Positions 8,323-16,013 of a DNA stretch of 64,000 nucleotides are shown piece by piece. The translations under genes were made by a program, and so were the position numbers. Source of the DNA: JBMNGO01 sp050949885 (GTDB taxonomy: Bacteria; Bacillota; Syntrophomonadia; Syntrophomonadales; Syntrophomonadaceae). Location: NCBI GenBank assembly GCA_050949885.1, contig JBMNGO010000002.1, forward strand, positions 372,001 through 436,000. Reading direction: 5' to 3'. Below the pieces are notes generated by a model. The model saw only the letters and a list, made by a program, of their open reading frames with translations. It was not told the origin of the DNA and ran no database searches. The first letter of the stretch is position 1; each line of letters starts with the position of its first letter.

Positions 8323-8361
8323 GGGGCGGTATAGACGTGGGTTCTATACCGCCCCTTTATT
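8323..8361 (+). terminator. Strong intrinsic terminator after oadB
   Basis: A 13-bp perfect stem (8323-8335 with 8343-8355) closes a seven-base loop and is followed by TTTATT. It ends the decarboxylase transcript. The next base begins the group II intron fragment. Confidence 0.88.
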
Positions 8362-8480
8362 GTGCGCCCAGCATGGGCGCAATCTGATGGGTGAAAGTCC
8401 CTAGTGCGGATTGATAGTGCCAAGCGCATAGCAAGGGCAAGGATGGCGCTAGGTGGAAACACCTGATTAATATTTAACAG
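8362..8480 (+). mobile_element. 5' fragment of a group II intron (domain I relic)
   Basis: The sequence opens with GTGCG, the group II 5' boundary, then a hairpin GCGCCC/GGGCGC (8364-8380), a GGGTGAAAGTCCC segment (8389-8402), and GCAAGGGCAAGG (8431-8442), a run typical of bacterial group II domain I; a GAAA-tetraloop hairpin AGGTG/CACCT follows (8451-8464). Beyond about 8480 the sequence becomes AT-rich and I recognise no further intron domains, reverse transcriptase or domain V, so it is a relic. Bacterial class C introns insert directly behind intrinsic terminators, exactly the position seen here. The 3' limit is uncertain. Confidence 0.65.
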
Positions 8481-8563
8481 GACTAATGCTATGGAATATT
8501 TTTATAATCAACTGTATTAATATCATAACACCAATGGCGGCAGAATAAGCCAAAATACAGGAA

Positions 8564-8592
8564 TTGACTTAATATAAGCAATTAATTAATAT
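8564..8592 (+). promoter_or_regulatory. Candidate sigma-A promoter for the proXVW riboswitch transcript
   Basis: TTGACT at 8564-8569, a 17-base spacer and TAATAT at 8587-8592. TATAGT at 8590-8595 is an alternative -10 with a longer spacer. Either would start transcription just before the riboswitch aptamer. Confidence 0.5.
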
Positions 8593-8610
8593 AGTACAAG
8601 ACAATAAATG

Positions 8611-8757
8611 ATATATGGTAGGCCGAAGCCTCTTAATGAGAGGCGCGGGGGAACCAATTCTGGGGCGAATTCCGATGGCTGTTACACATCGGATAGGGCA
8701 ACCCGGGCCCGAGTCCGTCAGCTAACCTCGTAGGCATTGCGGGCGATTTATATACTT
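8611..8757 (+). promoter_or_regulatory. c-di-AMP riboswitch (ydaO/yuaA class)
   Basis: The conserved core of this RNA is readable: GGCCGAAGCC then the TCTTAATGAGAGGCG hairpin, CGGGGGAACCAATTCTGGGG with CGAATTCC, AGGGCAACCCGGGCCCGAGTC, and the long invariant GTCAGCTAACCTCGTAGGC. The class binds cyclic di-AMP and usually turns genes off. Here it is followed by a terminator (8781-8809) and then by a betaine/proline-type ABC transporter, a standard target because c-di-AMP restrains osmolyte and potassium uptake. The edges of the closing helix are approximate. Confidence 0.92.
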
Positions 8758-8780
8758 TATGTTTATAATTAGATAATACC

Positions 8781-8809
8781 GGGGCAGCTTTTTGTTAGCC
8801 CCTTTTTTT
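8781..8809 (+). terminator. Terminator of the c-di-AMP riboswitch expression platform
   Basis: GGGGC (8781-8785) pairs with GCCCC (8798-8802) around a T-rich loop and is followed by seven T. Its place between aptamer and proX implies ligand-promoted transcription termination. Confidence 0.82.
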
Positions 8810-8898
8810 CTTCTCAATAGTTATAAACACCACGTAATTGCACATTTGCTGCCTGCAGCCGCCTCTATAGTGCCTGCCCATAATGAGGAGGTTTTTTC

Positions 8899-9939
8899 GT
8901 GAACAAAGATAAAAAAATCCTGTGGAGAAAAAAACTATTAGGTGTAATAGTCCTGCTCGTTTTTTCGGCATCACTAGCCGGGTGCAGTTCCCAGCAGGCC
9001 AATAATACTGAAAAACCCCAGCTAGTGCTTGGGGATGTAAGCTGGGCTAGCATTCAGGTTCATAATCGGATTGCCGGGTTTATTATTGAACATGGTTATG
9101 GATACCCGGAGCCGGAGTACTTATTTGGTGAAACCCTGCCAATGCTACAAGGATTGGGAAATGGTGATATTGACATACTTATGGAAGTATGGGCGGATAA
9201 CCACCGGGAGGCATGGGACCAATTGGTGGAAGCCGGCCAGGTGAAAAGCCTGGGACACAACTTCCCGGATTCTGCTCAGGGTTGGTATGTACCAACTTAC
9301 ATGATCAAGGGAGATGCAGAACGTGGTATAGAAGCAGTAGCACCCGGTCTTAAATCAGTTAAAGATCTGCCTTTATATAAAGATCTATTTAAAGACCCGG
9401 AGGTGCCTGGAAAGGGCCGTTTCTACAATAGTTCTCCAGGATGGGTCTGTACTGGCATTAATGAGCAAAAGTTTGCAGTCTATGGGCTCAATGATTATTT
9501 TAACCTGTTTACCACGGGCTCCCAGACAGCCCTGGTGGCATCAATTATGGCCGCTTACGAAAAAGGGGAACCCTGGGTTGGATACTACTGGGAACCGGAA
9601 TGGGTAATGGGACTTCTGGATATGACCCTTTTAGAGGAACCGGCCTATGATGAGGCTATATGGAACGAAAACAAGGGTTGCGCCTATCCTCCATCAACAG
9701 TCCTGATAGGAGTAAACAGTGATATGGAAAAAAAGGCACCCGACATCTATGAATTCCTGCAAAAATATGAAACTACTACAGAGCAGACTAACCGGGTTCT
9801 CGCTTATATGCATGAACAGGGGGACGATGTGGAAGCTGCAGCCATCTGGTTTTTGCGGGAATATCCCGAAGTTTGGCGCAGTTGGGTTACTGATGAGGCA
9901 GCCCAAAAAATCGCTCAGGCATTGGATGAGGTGAAGTAA
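8899..9939 (+). CDS. proX: Glycine betaine/proline-type ABC transporter, substrate-binding lipoprotein
   Basis: Extracytoplasmic binding protein of an osmoprotectant importer. The N-terminus is a lipoprotein signal (Lys-rich start, hydrophobic stretch, lipobox SLAGC with Cys at about residue 29). The mature part is a ProX/OpuAC-like domain rich in Trp and Tyr (for example WADNHREAW and GYYWEPEWVMG), as expected for the aromatic cage that holds quaternary ammonium compounds. The exact ligand (betaine, choline, carnitine, proline betaine) cannot be read. GTG start after TGAGGAGG. First gene of the riboswitch-controlled operon, one base before proV. Confidence 0.88.
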   Translation: MNKDKKILWRKKLLGVIVLLVFSASLAGCSSQQANNTEKPQLVLGDVSWASIQVHNRIAGFIIEHGYGYPEPEYLFGETLPMLQGLGNGDIDILMEVWADNHREAWDQLVEAGQVKSLGHNFPDSAQGWYVPTYMIKGDAERGIEAVAPGLKSVKDLPLYKDLFKDPEVPGKGRFYNSSPGWVCTGINEQKFAVYGLNDYFNLFTTGSQTALVASIMAAYEKGEPWVGYYWEPEWVMGLLDMTLLEEPAYDEAIWNENKGCAYPPSTVLIGVNSDMEKKAPDIYEFLQKYETTTEQTNRVLAYMHEQGDDVEAAAIWFLREYPEVWRSWVTDEAAQKIAQALDEVK

Positions 9940-9940
9940 G

Positions 9941-10837
9941 ATGACCAACCCTTTAATTAATGTAGAAGGCTTGTGGAAAATATTCGCAAGCAGCCTTGGA
10001 AAAATCGATATGAATAATTCTGAGCAGGCTGAACAAATAGAAACCGATGATGCGGTAAAGGCTGTAAAAGATGTCAGTTTTACGGTTAACCGCGGAGAGG
10101 TTTTTGTGATTATGGGTCTGTCCGGCAGTGGAAAATCCACTCTTATTAGATGCCTTATCAGGCTGATTGAACCGACTTGCGGACGTATACTGATTAATGG
10201 CACGGATGTTGCCGCTATGGGCCAGGAGGAGCTTATTGATTTCCGTCGAAAGAGTATTGCTATGGTATTTCAGCATTACGGGCTTCTACCCCACCGTACG
10301 GTTCTGGAAAACGTAGAATTTGGTTTGAAACTGCGCGGTGAAAGAGTGGCCATACGCAAGGAAAAAGCAGCCGCGGTTATAGAACAGGTAGGGCTCAGCG
10401 GTTGGGAGAAAAAATACCCCGCTCAACTCTCCGGCGGCATGCAACAGAGGGTAGGTATTGCCCGCGCCCTGGTCCAGGAATCTGATGTGCTGCTAATGGA
10501 TGAACCCTTTAGCGGTCTTGATCCTTTGATCAGAAGAGAAATGCAGGATGAACTTATAAGGTTGCAGAGGGAAATGCATAAAACCATAATTTTCGTGACC
10601 CATGACCTGAATGAAGCTATGCGGATGGGGGATCGTATGGCGGTAATGCGGCAAGGAGAATTTGTTCAGGTAGGACAGCCGCAAGAGATTATAGCCAACC
10701 CGGCTGATGAGTATGTAGAAAGGTTTGTTCATGATGTAAGGCGAAAAATAAAATTAGCTGTGGAAGAATCGCGGCCAAGAAATGTTCGGGTTTTAAGACA
10801 TCGGAAACCTGAATTTGCTGCGGCGGGAGGTGAATAA
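9941..10837 (+). CDS. proV: Glycine betaine/proline-type ABC transporter, ATP-binding protein without CBS domains
   Basis: Has the Walker A GLSGSGKST, signature LSGGMQQRVGIARAL, Walker B VLLMDEPFSGLDPL and the switch His in FVTHD. The nucleotide-binding domain carries a roughly 25-residue acidic insertion (about residues 20-44) and ends about residue 265. OpuAA/ProV proteins normally run to about 400 residues with two C-terminal CBS domains that sense ionic strength or c-di-AMP; this one stops at 298 with only a short basic tail, so that sensor is absent. The stop is one base before the proW ATG. Confidence 0.92.
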   Translation: MTNPLINVEGLWKIFASSLGKIDMNNSEQAEQIETDDAVKAVKDVSFTVNRGEVFVIMGLSGSGKSTLIRCLIRLIEPTCGRILINGTDVAAMGQEELIDFRRKSIAMVFQHYGLLPHRTVLENVEFGLKLRGERVAIRKEKAAAVIEQVGLSGWEKKYPAQLSGGMQQRVGIARALVQESDVLLMDEPFSGLDPLIRREMQDELIRLQREMHKTIIFVTHDLNEAMRMGDRMAVMRQGEFVQVGQPQEIIANPADEYVERFVHDVRRKIKLAVEESRPRNVRVLRHRKPEFAAAGGE

Positions 10838-10838
10838 T

Positions 10839-11693
10839 ATGTTCCCGGAAATTTGTCAATTCCATATTGCCCCCTATATTGACTCTTTGATAAAATGGCT
10901 GACAGTTGCCTGGGGACCAGCTTTTCAGGCTTTTTCAGATGTTGTACTGTTCTTACTATTGAAGATTCAGGCTTTATTGTTATTTATACCCTGGTGGCTC
11001 TGGATTGTAGCGGTAGTGCTGATCAGCGGGCTGCAAACCCGCCGTATAGGTTATCCAATAATTATGGGCCTTTTGTTTTTCAGCATAGGAGTCTTTGGCC
11101 TTTGGAAAGTGGCTATGCAGACCCTGGCAATAATTATAACCTCTGTTTCATTATCTTTAGTATTGGGAATCCCCTTAGGCATTGCCATGGCAGAATCTGA
11201 TAAGATAAATGCAGTGTTTACTCCGGTTCTGGACACTATGCAGACCATGCCTAGTTTTGTTTATCTTATTCCGGCCTTGATGCTCTTTGGGCTGGGAAAG
11301 GTGCCGGCCGTAGTAGCAACAATTATCTATGCTTTGCCACCGGTGGTCCGGTTAACCAATCTGGGTATCCGTCAGGTATCTATGGCAGTACAGGAAGCTG
11401 CTACAGCCTTTGGTGCTACACGGTGGCAGATGATGAAAGAGGTGAGGCTGCCCCTGGCTATGCCTTCCATATTGGCTGGTGTGAACCAGACTACCATGAT
11501 GGCCCTTGCCATGGTAGTAATAGCCAGCATGATAGGGGCCGGGGGTGTAGGAGAAAAGGTGCTTATTGCTACTAACCAGATGGCCGTGGGAAATGGATTT
11601 GAAGCTGGTTGGGCAATTGTAGTTTTAGCAATTATTATTGACCGGCTTACCCAAGGGGTAGCAAAAAAATGGGACCCTCCTAAATCAGCGTAA
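10839..11693 (+). CDS. proW: Glycine betaine/proline-type ABC transporter, permease
   Basis: Membrane subunit with about seven hydrophobic segments and the cytoplasmic EAA loop (EAATAFGATRWQMMKEVRLP) that docks on ProV. The ATG at 10839 is preferred over an upstream in-frame TTG at 10815 because the site GGGAGGTG lies just before it and the family starts near here. 284 residues. Last gene of the proXVW operon; no clear terminator directly behind it. Confidence 0.9.
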   Translation: MFPEICQFHIAPYIDSLIKWLTVAWGPAFQAFSDVVLFLLLKIQALLLFIPWWLWIVAVVLISGLQTRRIGYPIIMGLLFFSIGVFGLWKVAMQTLAIIITSVSLSLVLGIPLGIAMAESDKINAVFTPVLDTMQTMPSFVYLIPALMLFGLGKVPAVVATIIYALPPVVRLTNLGIRQVSMAVQEAATAFGATRWQMMKEVRLPLAMPSILAGVNQTTMMALAMVVIASMIGAGGVGEKVLIATNQMAVGNGFEAGWAIVVLAIIIDRLTQGVAKKWDPPKSA

Positions 11694-11777
11694 GAACAAG
11701 AAAGTACCATAATAAAAGCGATTGAGCAGCAATATCGCGTCTATAAGTTTAAGAACACTGTAAAACTGACCCGATAC

Positions 11778-11806
11778 TTGACACGGCAGGTGTGTGATCG
11801 TACAAT
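11778..11806 (+). promoter_or_regulatory. Sigma-A promoter of tRNA-Pro
   Basis: Perfect TTGACA at 11778-11783, a 17-base spacer, and TACAAT at 11801-11806 (one mismatch). It lies 27 bases before the tRNA. Confidence 0.75.
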
Positions 11807-11832
11807 ATAACAGTGGTCAATGAACCTAGGAT

Positions 11833-11909
11833 CGGGGCGTGGCTCAGCTTGGTAGAGCGCTACGTTGGGGACGTAGAGGCCGCTGGTTCAAATCCAGTCG
11901 CTCCGACCA
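11833..11909 (+). tRNA. tRNA-Pro (anticodon GGG)
   Basis: Cloverleaf with acceptor CGGGGCG/CGCTCCG, D arm GCTC...GAGC, anticodon stem CTACG/CGTAG around TTGGGGA, and T arm with GGTTCAAATCC. The 3' CCA is encoded. Single gene with its own promoter and terminator. Confidence 0.96.
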
Positions 11910-11923
11910 TTTTGTGAGAAACT

Positions 11924-11961
11924 GGCAGTCCTGCTTGTACAAAGCTGGTGACTGCCTTTTT
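11924..11961 (+). terminator. Intrinsic terminator after tRNA-Pro
   Basis: GGCAGTC (11924-11930) and GACTGCC (11950-11956) form a seven-base stem with inner pairing, followed by TTTTT. It also separates the tRNA from the convergent radical SAM gene. Confidence 0.8.
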
Positions 11962-11966
11962 GATTA

Positions 11967-12917
11967 TTACCTGTGGTAGCCATCATAAAGCTTGCGCATG
12001 TAGTAACGAAAGCCATCATGTTCAACTTCTACCAGGTCTCCTTTTGCTAACAGTTCCGATACTATGGACCAACTGGCCTGGGATCTTTGCAGTAGATCCT
12101 TTACCGCGTCCTCTCGCATGGGATGTACTGCTGTAATGCCCAAGATATCATCAGCCGGATTCCCGGTGGCGGCAAAATTATTCCCTTCGTAACCTATCAA
12201 ACACTCAACAGAGTTCAGGCAACCTTGAAAAATTTGAAAAGCCATGTTGATGGACTCCTCTTTCGGGGGGTAAGTGTTCTTGTCGGCGGGAGGCCGGGTA
12301 GGAACCAGAATATAACTCTTTTGCGGCCTTATTTGGGCAAGAAATTGGGCAGTTGGCAAAAGAGCCGCCTTTTCATCGTTTAATCCCCTGACCAGCATAG
12401 TCTCCGTTACCAATGTTCCCCGGTATTCTTTGGCAAAGGCAACAATACCCTTTAAAACGGTATCTAGTGATAAGGAGCGCACGGGATGATCAATTTTGCG
12501 CCAGATGTTTTCATCTACAGTATCTACTTTCACTGAAACCCAATCAGCCTGGAGCAAATCATTGCGTACATCCTTCCGCCACAAAAGGGAAGCATTGGTG
12601 ATAACTGCTATGGGAATTCCCAATTTTTTGAGCAGGGAAATCTCCCGCCCTAGATTTATATCCAGGGTTGGTTCTCCATCCGGAACAAAAGCCAGATAAT
12701 CAATAACCTTCCCCGCATCCAGGACATTTTTGGCCCGGGCGGTAACCTCAGCGAGGATTTTTTCAGGTTCATAAAATTCACGACGCTCTACGGACATCTT
12801 TTGTGAAAACCCCTGTTGGCAGTAGCTGCAGGAATAGGTACAGATTTTGGGGGGGATATTATTTATTCCCAGGCTTTGCCCAAGCCGCCTGGACGGGATA
12901 GGGCCAAAAGTAAGCAT
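11967..12917 (-). CDS. Radical SAM protein (COG0731-like), function unknown
   Basis: The radical SAM iron-sulfur motif is CTYSCSYCQ (CxxxCxxC, about residues 27-34), preceded by GPIPSRRLGQSLGINNIPPK, a signature of a widespread family annotated only as radical SAM protein, with distant likeness to wyosine-base enzymes. A glycine-rich SAM segment (FVPDGEPTLD) follows. The last 70 residues look like a winged-helix domain and lack extra Cys clusters. ATG start behind GGAGGTAATATT. It stands alone on the minus strand between tRNA-Pro and the cysE T-box, so the context gives no substrate. Confidence 0.75.
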   Translation of the reverse strand: MLTFGPIPSRRLGQSLGINNIPPKICTYSCSYCQQGFSQKMSVERREFYEPEKILAEVTARAKNVLDAGKVIDYLAFVPDGEPTLDINLGREISLLKKLGIPIAVITNASLLWRKDVRNDLLQADWVSVKVDTVDENIWRKIDHPVRSLSLDTVLKGIVAFAKEYRGTLVTETMLVRGLNDEKAALLPTAQFLAQIRPQKSYILVPTRPPADKNTYPPKEESINMAFQIFQGCLNSVECLIGYEGNNFAATGNPADDILGITAVHPMREDAVKDLLQRSQASWSIVSELLAKGDLVEVEHDGFRYYMRKLYDGYHR

Positions 12918-13016
12918 AATATTACCTCCATGAAAAATTATCTGCTAAGGCGTATATACCTTGGTCTTACTTAAGCAGCATAAGGAAAAGTTTTGGAGTT
13001 AGCATTTTGCTCCAGG

Positions 13017-13046
13017 TTGACACCCGGATGTATTCTTGCATATAAT
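13017..13046 (+). promoter_or_regulatory. Consensus sigma-A promoter of the cysE-cysS operon
   Basis: TTGACA at 13017-13022 and TATAAT at 13041-13046, both perfect, with an 18-base spacer. Transcription would begin just before the T-box leader. Confidence 0.85.
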
Positions 13047-13072
13047 CAATATAATAATTTAATATCATAAAT

Positions 13073-13307
13073 GCAATGATCGGGAGAAGTAGGTGGGTGT
13101 TCGCTGCCAGAGAGAAAAGGTCACCGGCTGAGAGCCTTTTTACGGAATGAAACCATTGAAATGCGCCCGGGAGCAGAGCGCTGAACTAGTAGTAGGTGCA
13201 TTCGGTAGAACCGTTACAATTTTCAAAAGAGGTGCTTAAACTGCGCCTGAAATAGAGTGGAACCACGGAAGATAGCCTTTCGTCTCTTTGGAGATGAAAG
13301 GTTTTTT
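13073..13307 (+). promoter_or_regulatory. T-box riboswitch, predicted tRNA-Cys specificity
   Basis: A stem I region with an AGAGAG segment (13109-13114) and a specifier segment GAAATGCGCCC, read as codon TGC (Cys) at 13162-13164. The T-box sequence AGAGTGGAACCACGG lies at 13254-13268; the variable base in TGGA is A, which pairs with the U discriminator of tRNA-Cys. A terminator stem (13276-13286 with 13291-13301) followed by six T completes the switch. Uncharged tRNA-Cys should allow read-through into cysE and cysS. Confidence 0.9.
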
Positions 13308-13337
13308 ATTTTCAAAAGGCTTCTTAGGAGGGGGAAA

Positions 13338-14051
13338 ATGTTTTCTGCTATTAAACGTGAAATTCAGGTGATTTTCGAGAGGGATCCGGCTGCTCGGAGT
13401 GTGTTGGAGGTAATTCTCTGTTACCCTGGTTTCCACGCGATATTATTCCATCGTCTGGCTCATTTCCTGTATAAAAGAAGATGGTTTTTATGTGCCAGGC
13501 TCATATCCCATATTAGCCGCTTTTTAACCGGTATTGAAATACATCCGGGGGCAGTCATCGGCAAAGGATTTTTCATAGACCACGGCAGCGGCACAGTAAT
13601 AGGGGAAACTGCTGAGATAGGAGATAATGTTACTATATACCAGGGAGTAACCCTGGGAGGAACCGGTAAGAACCGGGGTAAACGCCATCCCACCATTGGT
13701 AATGGGGTCACCATCAGTGTGGGGGCCAAGGTTCTGGGAGCCATAACTATTGGCGATAATGTAAAAATCGGTGGAGGTTCTGTAGTTTTAAATGATGTGC
13801 CTGCCAATTGTACTGTGGTGGGAGTTCCGGGCAGAATTGTAGTCCGGGATGGCGCCAGGGTTCAGGCTAGTGTGGATTTGGATCACAATGTTTTGCCTGA
13901 CCCGATAAATGATGCTTTGGCTGCGATGCAGAATAGGATTGAAGAATTGGAAAAGAGACTGAGTTATTTAGAAAGTGAGGTTAAATCTGATGCGCCTTTA
14001 CAATACCCTGAAAAAGACCAAGGAAGAATTGCAAACACTGCAACCGCATGA
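13338..14051 (+). CDS. cysE: Serine O-acetyltransferase
   Basis: Makes O-acetylserine from serine and acetyl-CoA, the carbon skeleton for cysteine. The C-terminal left-handed beta-helix shows hexapeptide repeats from about residue 70 (IEIHPGAVIGKG) with the catalytic HGSGTVIGETAEIGDN and the GGTGKNRGKRHPTIG loop. A predicted coiled-coil tail ends the protein. The ATG at 13338 follows TTAGGAGGGG; the frame stays open upstream through the T-box, but that is leader RNA. The last 62 bases overlap the start of cysS, an unusually long operon overlap. Confidence 0.93.
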   Translation: MFSAIKREIQVIFERDPAARSVLEVILCYPGFHAILFHRLAHFLYKRRWFLCARLISHISRFLTGIEIHPGAVIGKGFFIDHGSGTVIGETAEIGDNVTIYQGVTLGGTGKNRGKRHPTIGNGVTISVGAKVLGAITIGDNVKIGGGSVVLNDVPANCTVVGVPGRIVVRDGARVQASVDLDHNVLPDPINDALAAMQNRIEELEKRLSYLESEVKSDAPLQYPEKDQGRIANTATA

Positions 14052-15579
14052 AGTGTCCGTATATGTATGTGGGCCCACCACTTACAACTATATCCATCTG
14101 GGCAACGCCCGACCCCTGGTAGTATTTGATACAGTAAGGCGGTACCTGGAATACAGGGGCTATACTGTAAAATACATTCAAAACTTTACTGATGTAGACG
14201 ATAAAATAATTAACCGGGCCAAGGAAGAAAAAGAAGACCCTCTGCAACTGGCTGAAAGGTATATAAAAGCCTATTTTGCCGACGCTGATGCCCTGGGTAT
14301 AAAAAGGGCTGATGTACATCCCCGGGTCAGCCAGCACATCCCCCAGATTATTTCAGCCATAGAGCAGCTAATAGTCAAAGGCTTTGCCTATGTGGTGGAT
14401 GGGGATGTGTTTTTCCGAGTACGGGCATTTGAGGAATATGGTAAATTGTCCGGACGTTCCTTAGAAGACATGATGGCAGGAGCCAGGGTAGATATTGACG
14501 AGAGGAAAGAAGCTCCGGCCGATTTTGCCCTGTGGAAAGCGGCTAAAGCAGGCGAACCCTCATGGGATAGCCCCTGGGGTAAAGGCAGGCCGGGTTGGCA
14601 TATTGAATGTTCCGTAATGGCCATGCAGTATCTGGGAGAAACCATTGATATTCACGGGGGAGGCAGTGATCTTATTTTTCCTCACCATGAGAATGAAATT
14701 GCCCAATCAGAAGCCTTGACCGGCCAGCCCTTTGTTAATTACTGGATGCATAATGGTTTCATCACTGTTAACAACGAAAAAATGTCCAAATCCCTGGGCA
14801 ATTTCTTTATTCTAAGGGATGTTTTGGCCAAATTTCCTGCTGACGTAGTAAGGTTTTACCTTGTTGCTACCCATTACCGCAGCCCATTGGATTTCGATGA
14901 CGGCAAACTCCAAGAAGCAGGAAGAGCCTTGGGCAGACTAAAGAATACTTTAAATTTGGTGGAGGAATTTGTGGCCGGGAGGGAAAAATCAGCGGAGAAG
15001 ATAGGTGACCATCCTCTCCTGCAGGCTGCAGAGGATACTAGAAGGCAATTTATTGAGGCTATGGATGATGATTTTAATACTGCCCGGGCTATTAGCTATT
15101 TGTTTGAGCTATCCCATAAAATCAATACATTTATAGCATCTGCTTCAGCCCAGGACTCTCTTCAGCAAACAGTAGTGCAAAAAGCCCGGGATGTGTTAAG
15201 AGAGCTGGGAGATGTACTGGGAATCTTCATTAAAAAGGATAGAAAAAATGATAAGGCAGTGGCAGATATTCTTAATATATTTAAAGATTTAAGGCAGGAA
15301 GCCCGCAGCCAAAAAGACTTTGTTCTGGCTGATGAAATACGAAATTTCCTTTCCTACTGTGAGGTTGTCATGGAAGATACTCCTAGTGGTACCAGATTCC
15401 GCTACAGCCAGGAACCTCCGATTGACCAGCTTGTACAAAAGCTTTTGGATATAAGAGAAGGATTCAAAAGGGAAAAAAATTATCAAAAAGCTGATATGAT
15501 AAGAAATTATTTGCAAGAGACGGGTATAATGATTGAAGATACGCCTAAAGGAGTCAGGTGGAGAATTGCTGATGCATAA
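13990..15579 (+). CDS. cysS: Cysteinyl-tRNA synthetase
   Basis: Class I synthetase charging tRNA-Cys. The HIGH motif appears as HLGN within YNYIHLGNARP, the zinc ligands include the Cys of VYVCGPT and GWHIECSVMA, and KMSKS is exact (NEKMSKSLGNF). The ATG at 13990 (MRLYNTL) matches the family start; GTG at 13975 is an in-frame alternative. The C-terminal 60 residues contain two similar short repeats (DIREGFKREKNYQKADMIRN and an earlier DLRQEARSQKDFVLADEIRN), a common tail in the family. Control by the Cys T-box upstream fits. Confidence 0.96.
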   Translation: MRLYNTLKKTKEELQTLQPHEVSVYVCGPTTYNYIHLGNARPLVVFDTVRRYLEYRGYTVKYIQNFTDVDDKIINRAKEEKEDPLQLAERYIKAYFADADALGIKRADVHPRVSQHIPQIISAIEQLIVKGFAYVVDGDVFFRVRAFEEYGKLSGRSLEDMMAGARVDIDERKEAPADFALWKAAKAGEPSWDSPWGKGRPGWHIECSVMAMQYLGETIDIHGGGSDLIFPHHENEIAQSEALTGQPFVNYWMHNGFITVNNEKMSKSLGNFFILRDVLAKFPADVVRFYLVATHYRSPLDFDDGKLQEAGRALGRLKNTLNLVEEFVAGREKSAEKIGDHPLLQAAEDTRRQFIEAMDDDFNTARAISYLFELSHKINTFIASASAQDSLQQTVVQKARDVLRELGDVLGIFIKKDRKNDKAVADILNIFKDLRQEARSQKDFVLADEIRNFLSYCEVVMEDTPSGTRFRYSQEPPIDQLVQKLLDIREGFKREKNYQKADMIRNYLQETGIMIEDTPKGVRWRIADA

Positions 15580-15961
15580 AGTGGTAGTGACGGATGAAAC
15601 CCTTAATAATTATTCCCCACTGGTATTAGCCTATATTGGCGATGCAGTATTTGAGTTAATGGTAAGGTCCCAGATAGTATTAAATCCTGGCCGCAAGTTA
15701 AAGGATATGCATGAAGACACTGTAAATCTGGTCAAGGCGCAAAGCCAGGCGCGCTTTATAAGGCATTTATTCCCCGAGCTGACCGAAGATGAACAGCAAA
15801 TTGTCAAAAGGGGCAGGAACACGCAGAGCAGTGTGCCCAAAAATGCCGATGTGGGTGATTATCGTATGAGTACCGGATTTGAAGCTTTGCTAGGATATCT
15901 ATACTTAAAAGGTGATGAAGAGAGACTGGAGTATCTGGTAAACAAGTCCCTGCAGCTTTGA
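15572..15961 (+). CDS. mrnC: Mini-ribonuclease III
   Basis: RNase III catalytic domain without the double-stranded RNA-binding domain; in Bacillus it matures 23S rRNA. Motifs: LAYIGDAVFELMVRSQI with catalytic acidic residues, and STGFEALLGYLYLKGD for the second acidic cluster. 129 residues from the ATG at 15572, which overlaps the cysS stop by 8 bases; a longer frame upstream lies inside cysS. cysS-mrnC-rlmB is the Bacillus order, here with thyX inserted. Confidence 0.93.
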   Translation: MHKVVVTDETLNNYSPLVLAYIGDAVFELMVRSQIVLNPGRKLKDMHEDTVNLVKAQSQARFIRHLFPELTEDEQQIVKRGRNTQSSVPKNADVGDYRMSTGFEALLGYLYLKGDEERLEYLVNKSLQL

Positions 15962-16013
15962 CCTGGGTCCCTGCCAGGGAATATTGAGCCTATAACCAGG
16001 AAAGGAGAATGGT

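Noticed and set aside
8362..8480. Reading the GTGAAAGTCC segment as part of the c-di-AMP riboswitch or another leader RNA
   Set aside because: The riboswitch core is complete from about 8611, and a promoter lies between the two. The GTGCG start and GCAAGGGCAAGG run fit group II domain I better.
12123..12699. Several plus-strand frames inside the radical SAM gene
   Set aside because: They are antisense to a gene with clear motifs and show no features of their own.
13257..13337. Longer CysE starting at GTG 13257
   Set aside because: The extra codons are the T-box antiterminator and terminator, not protein.
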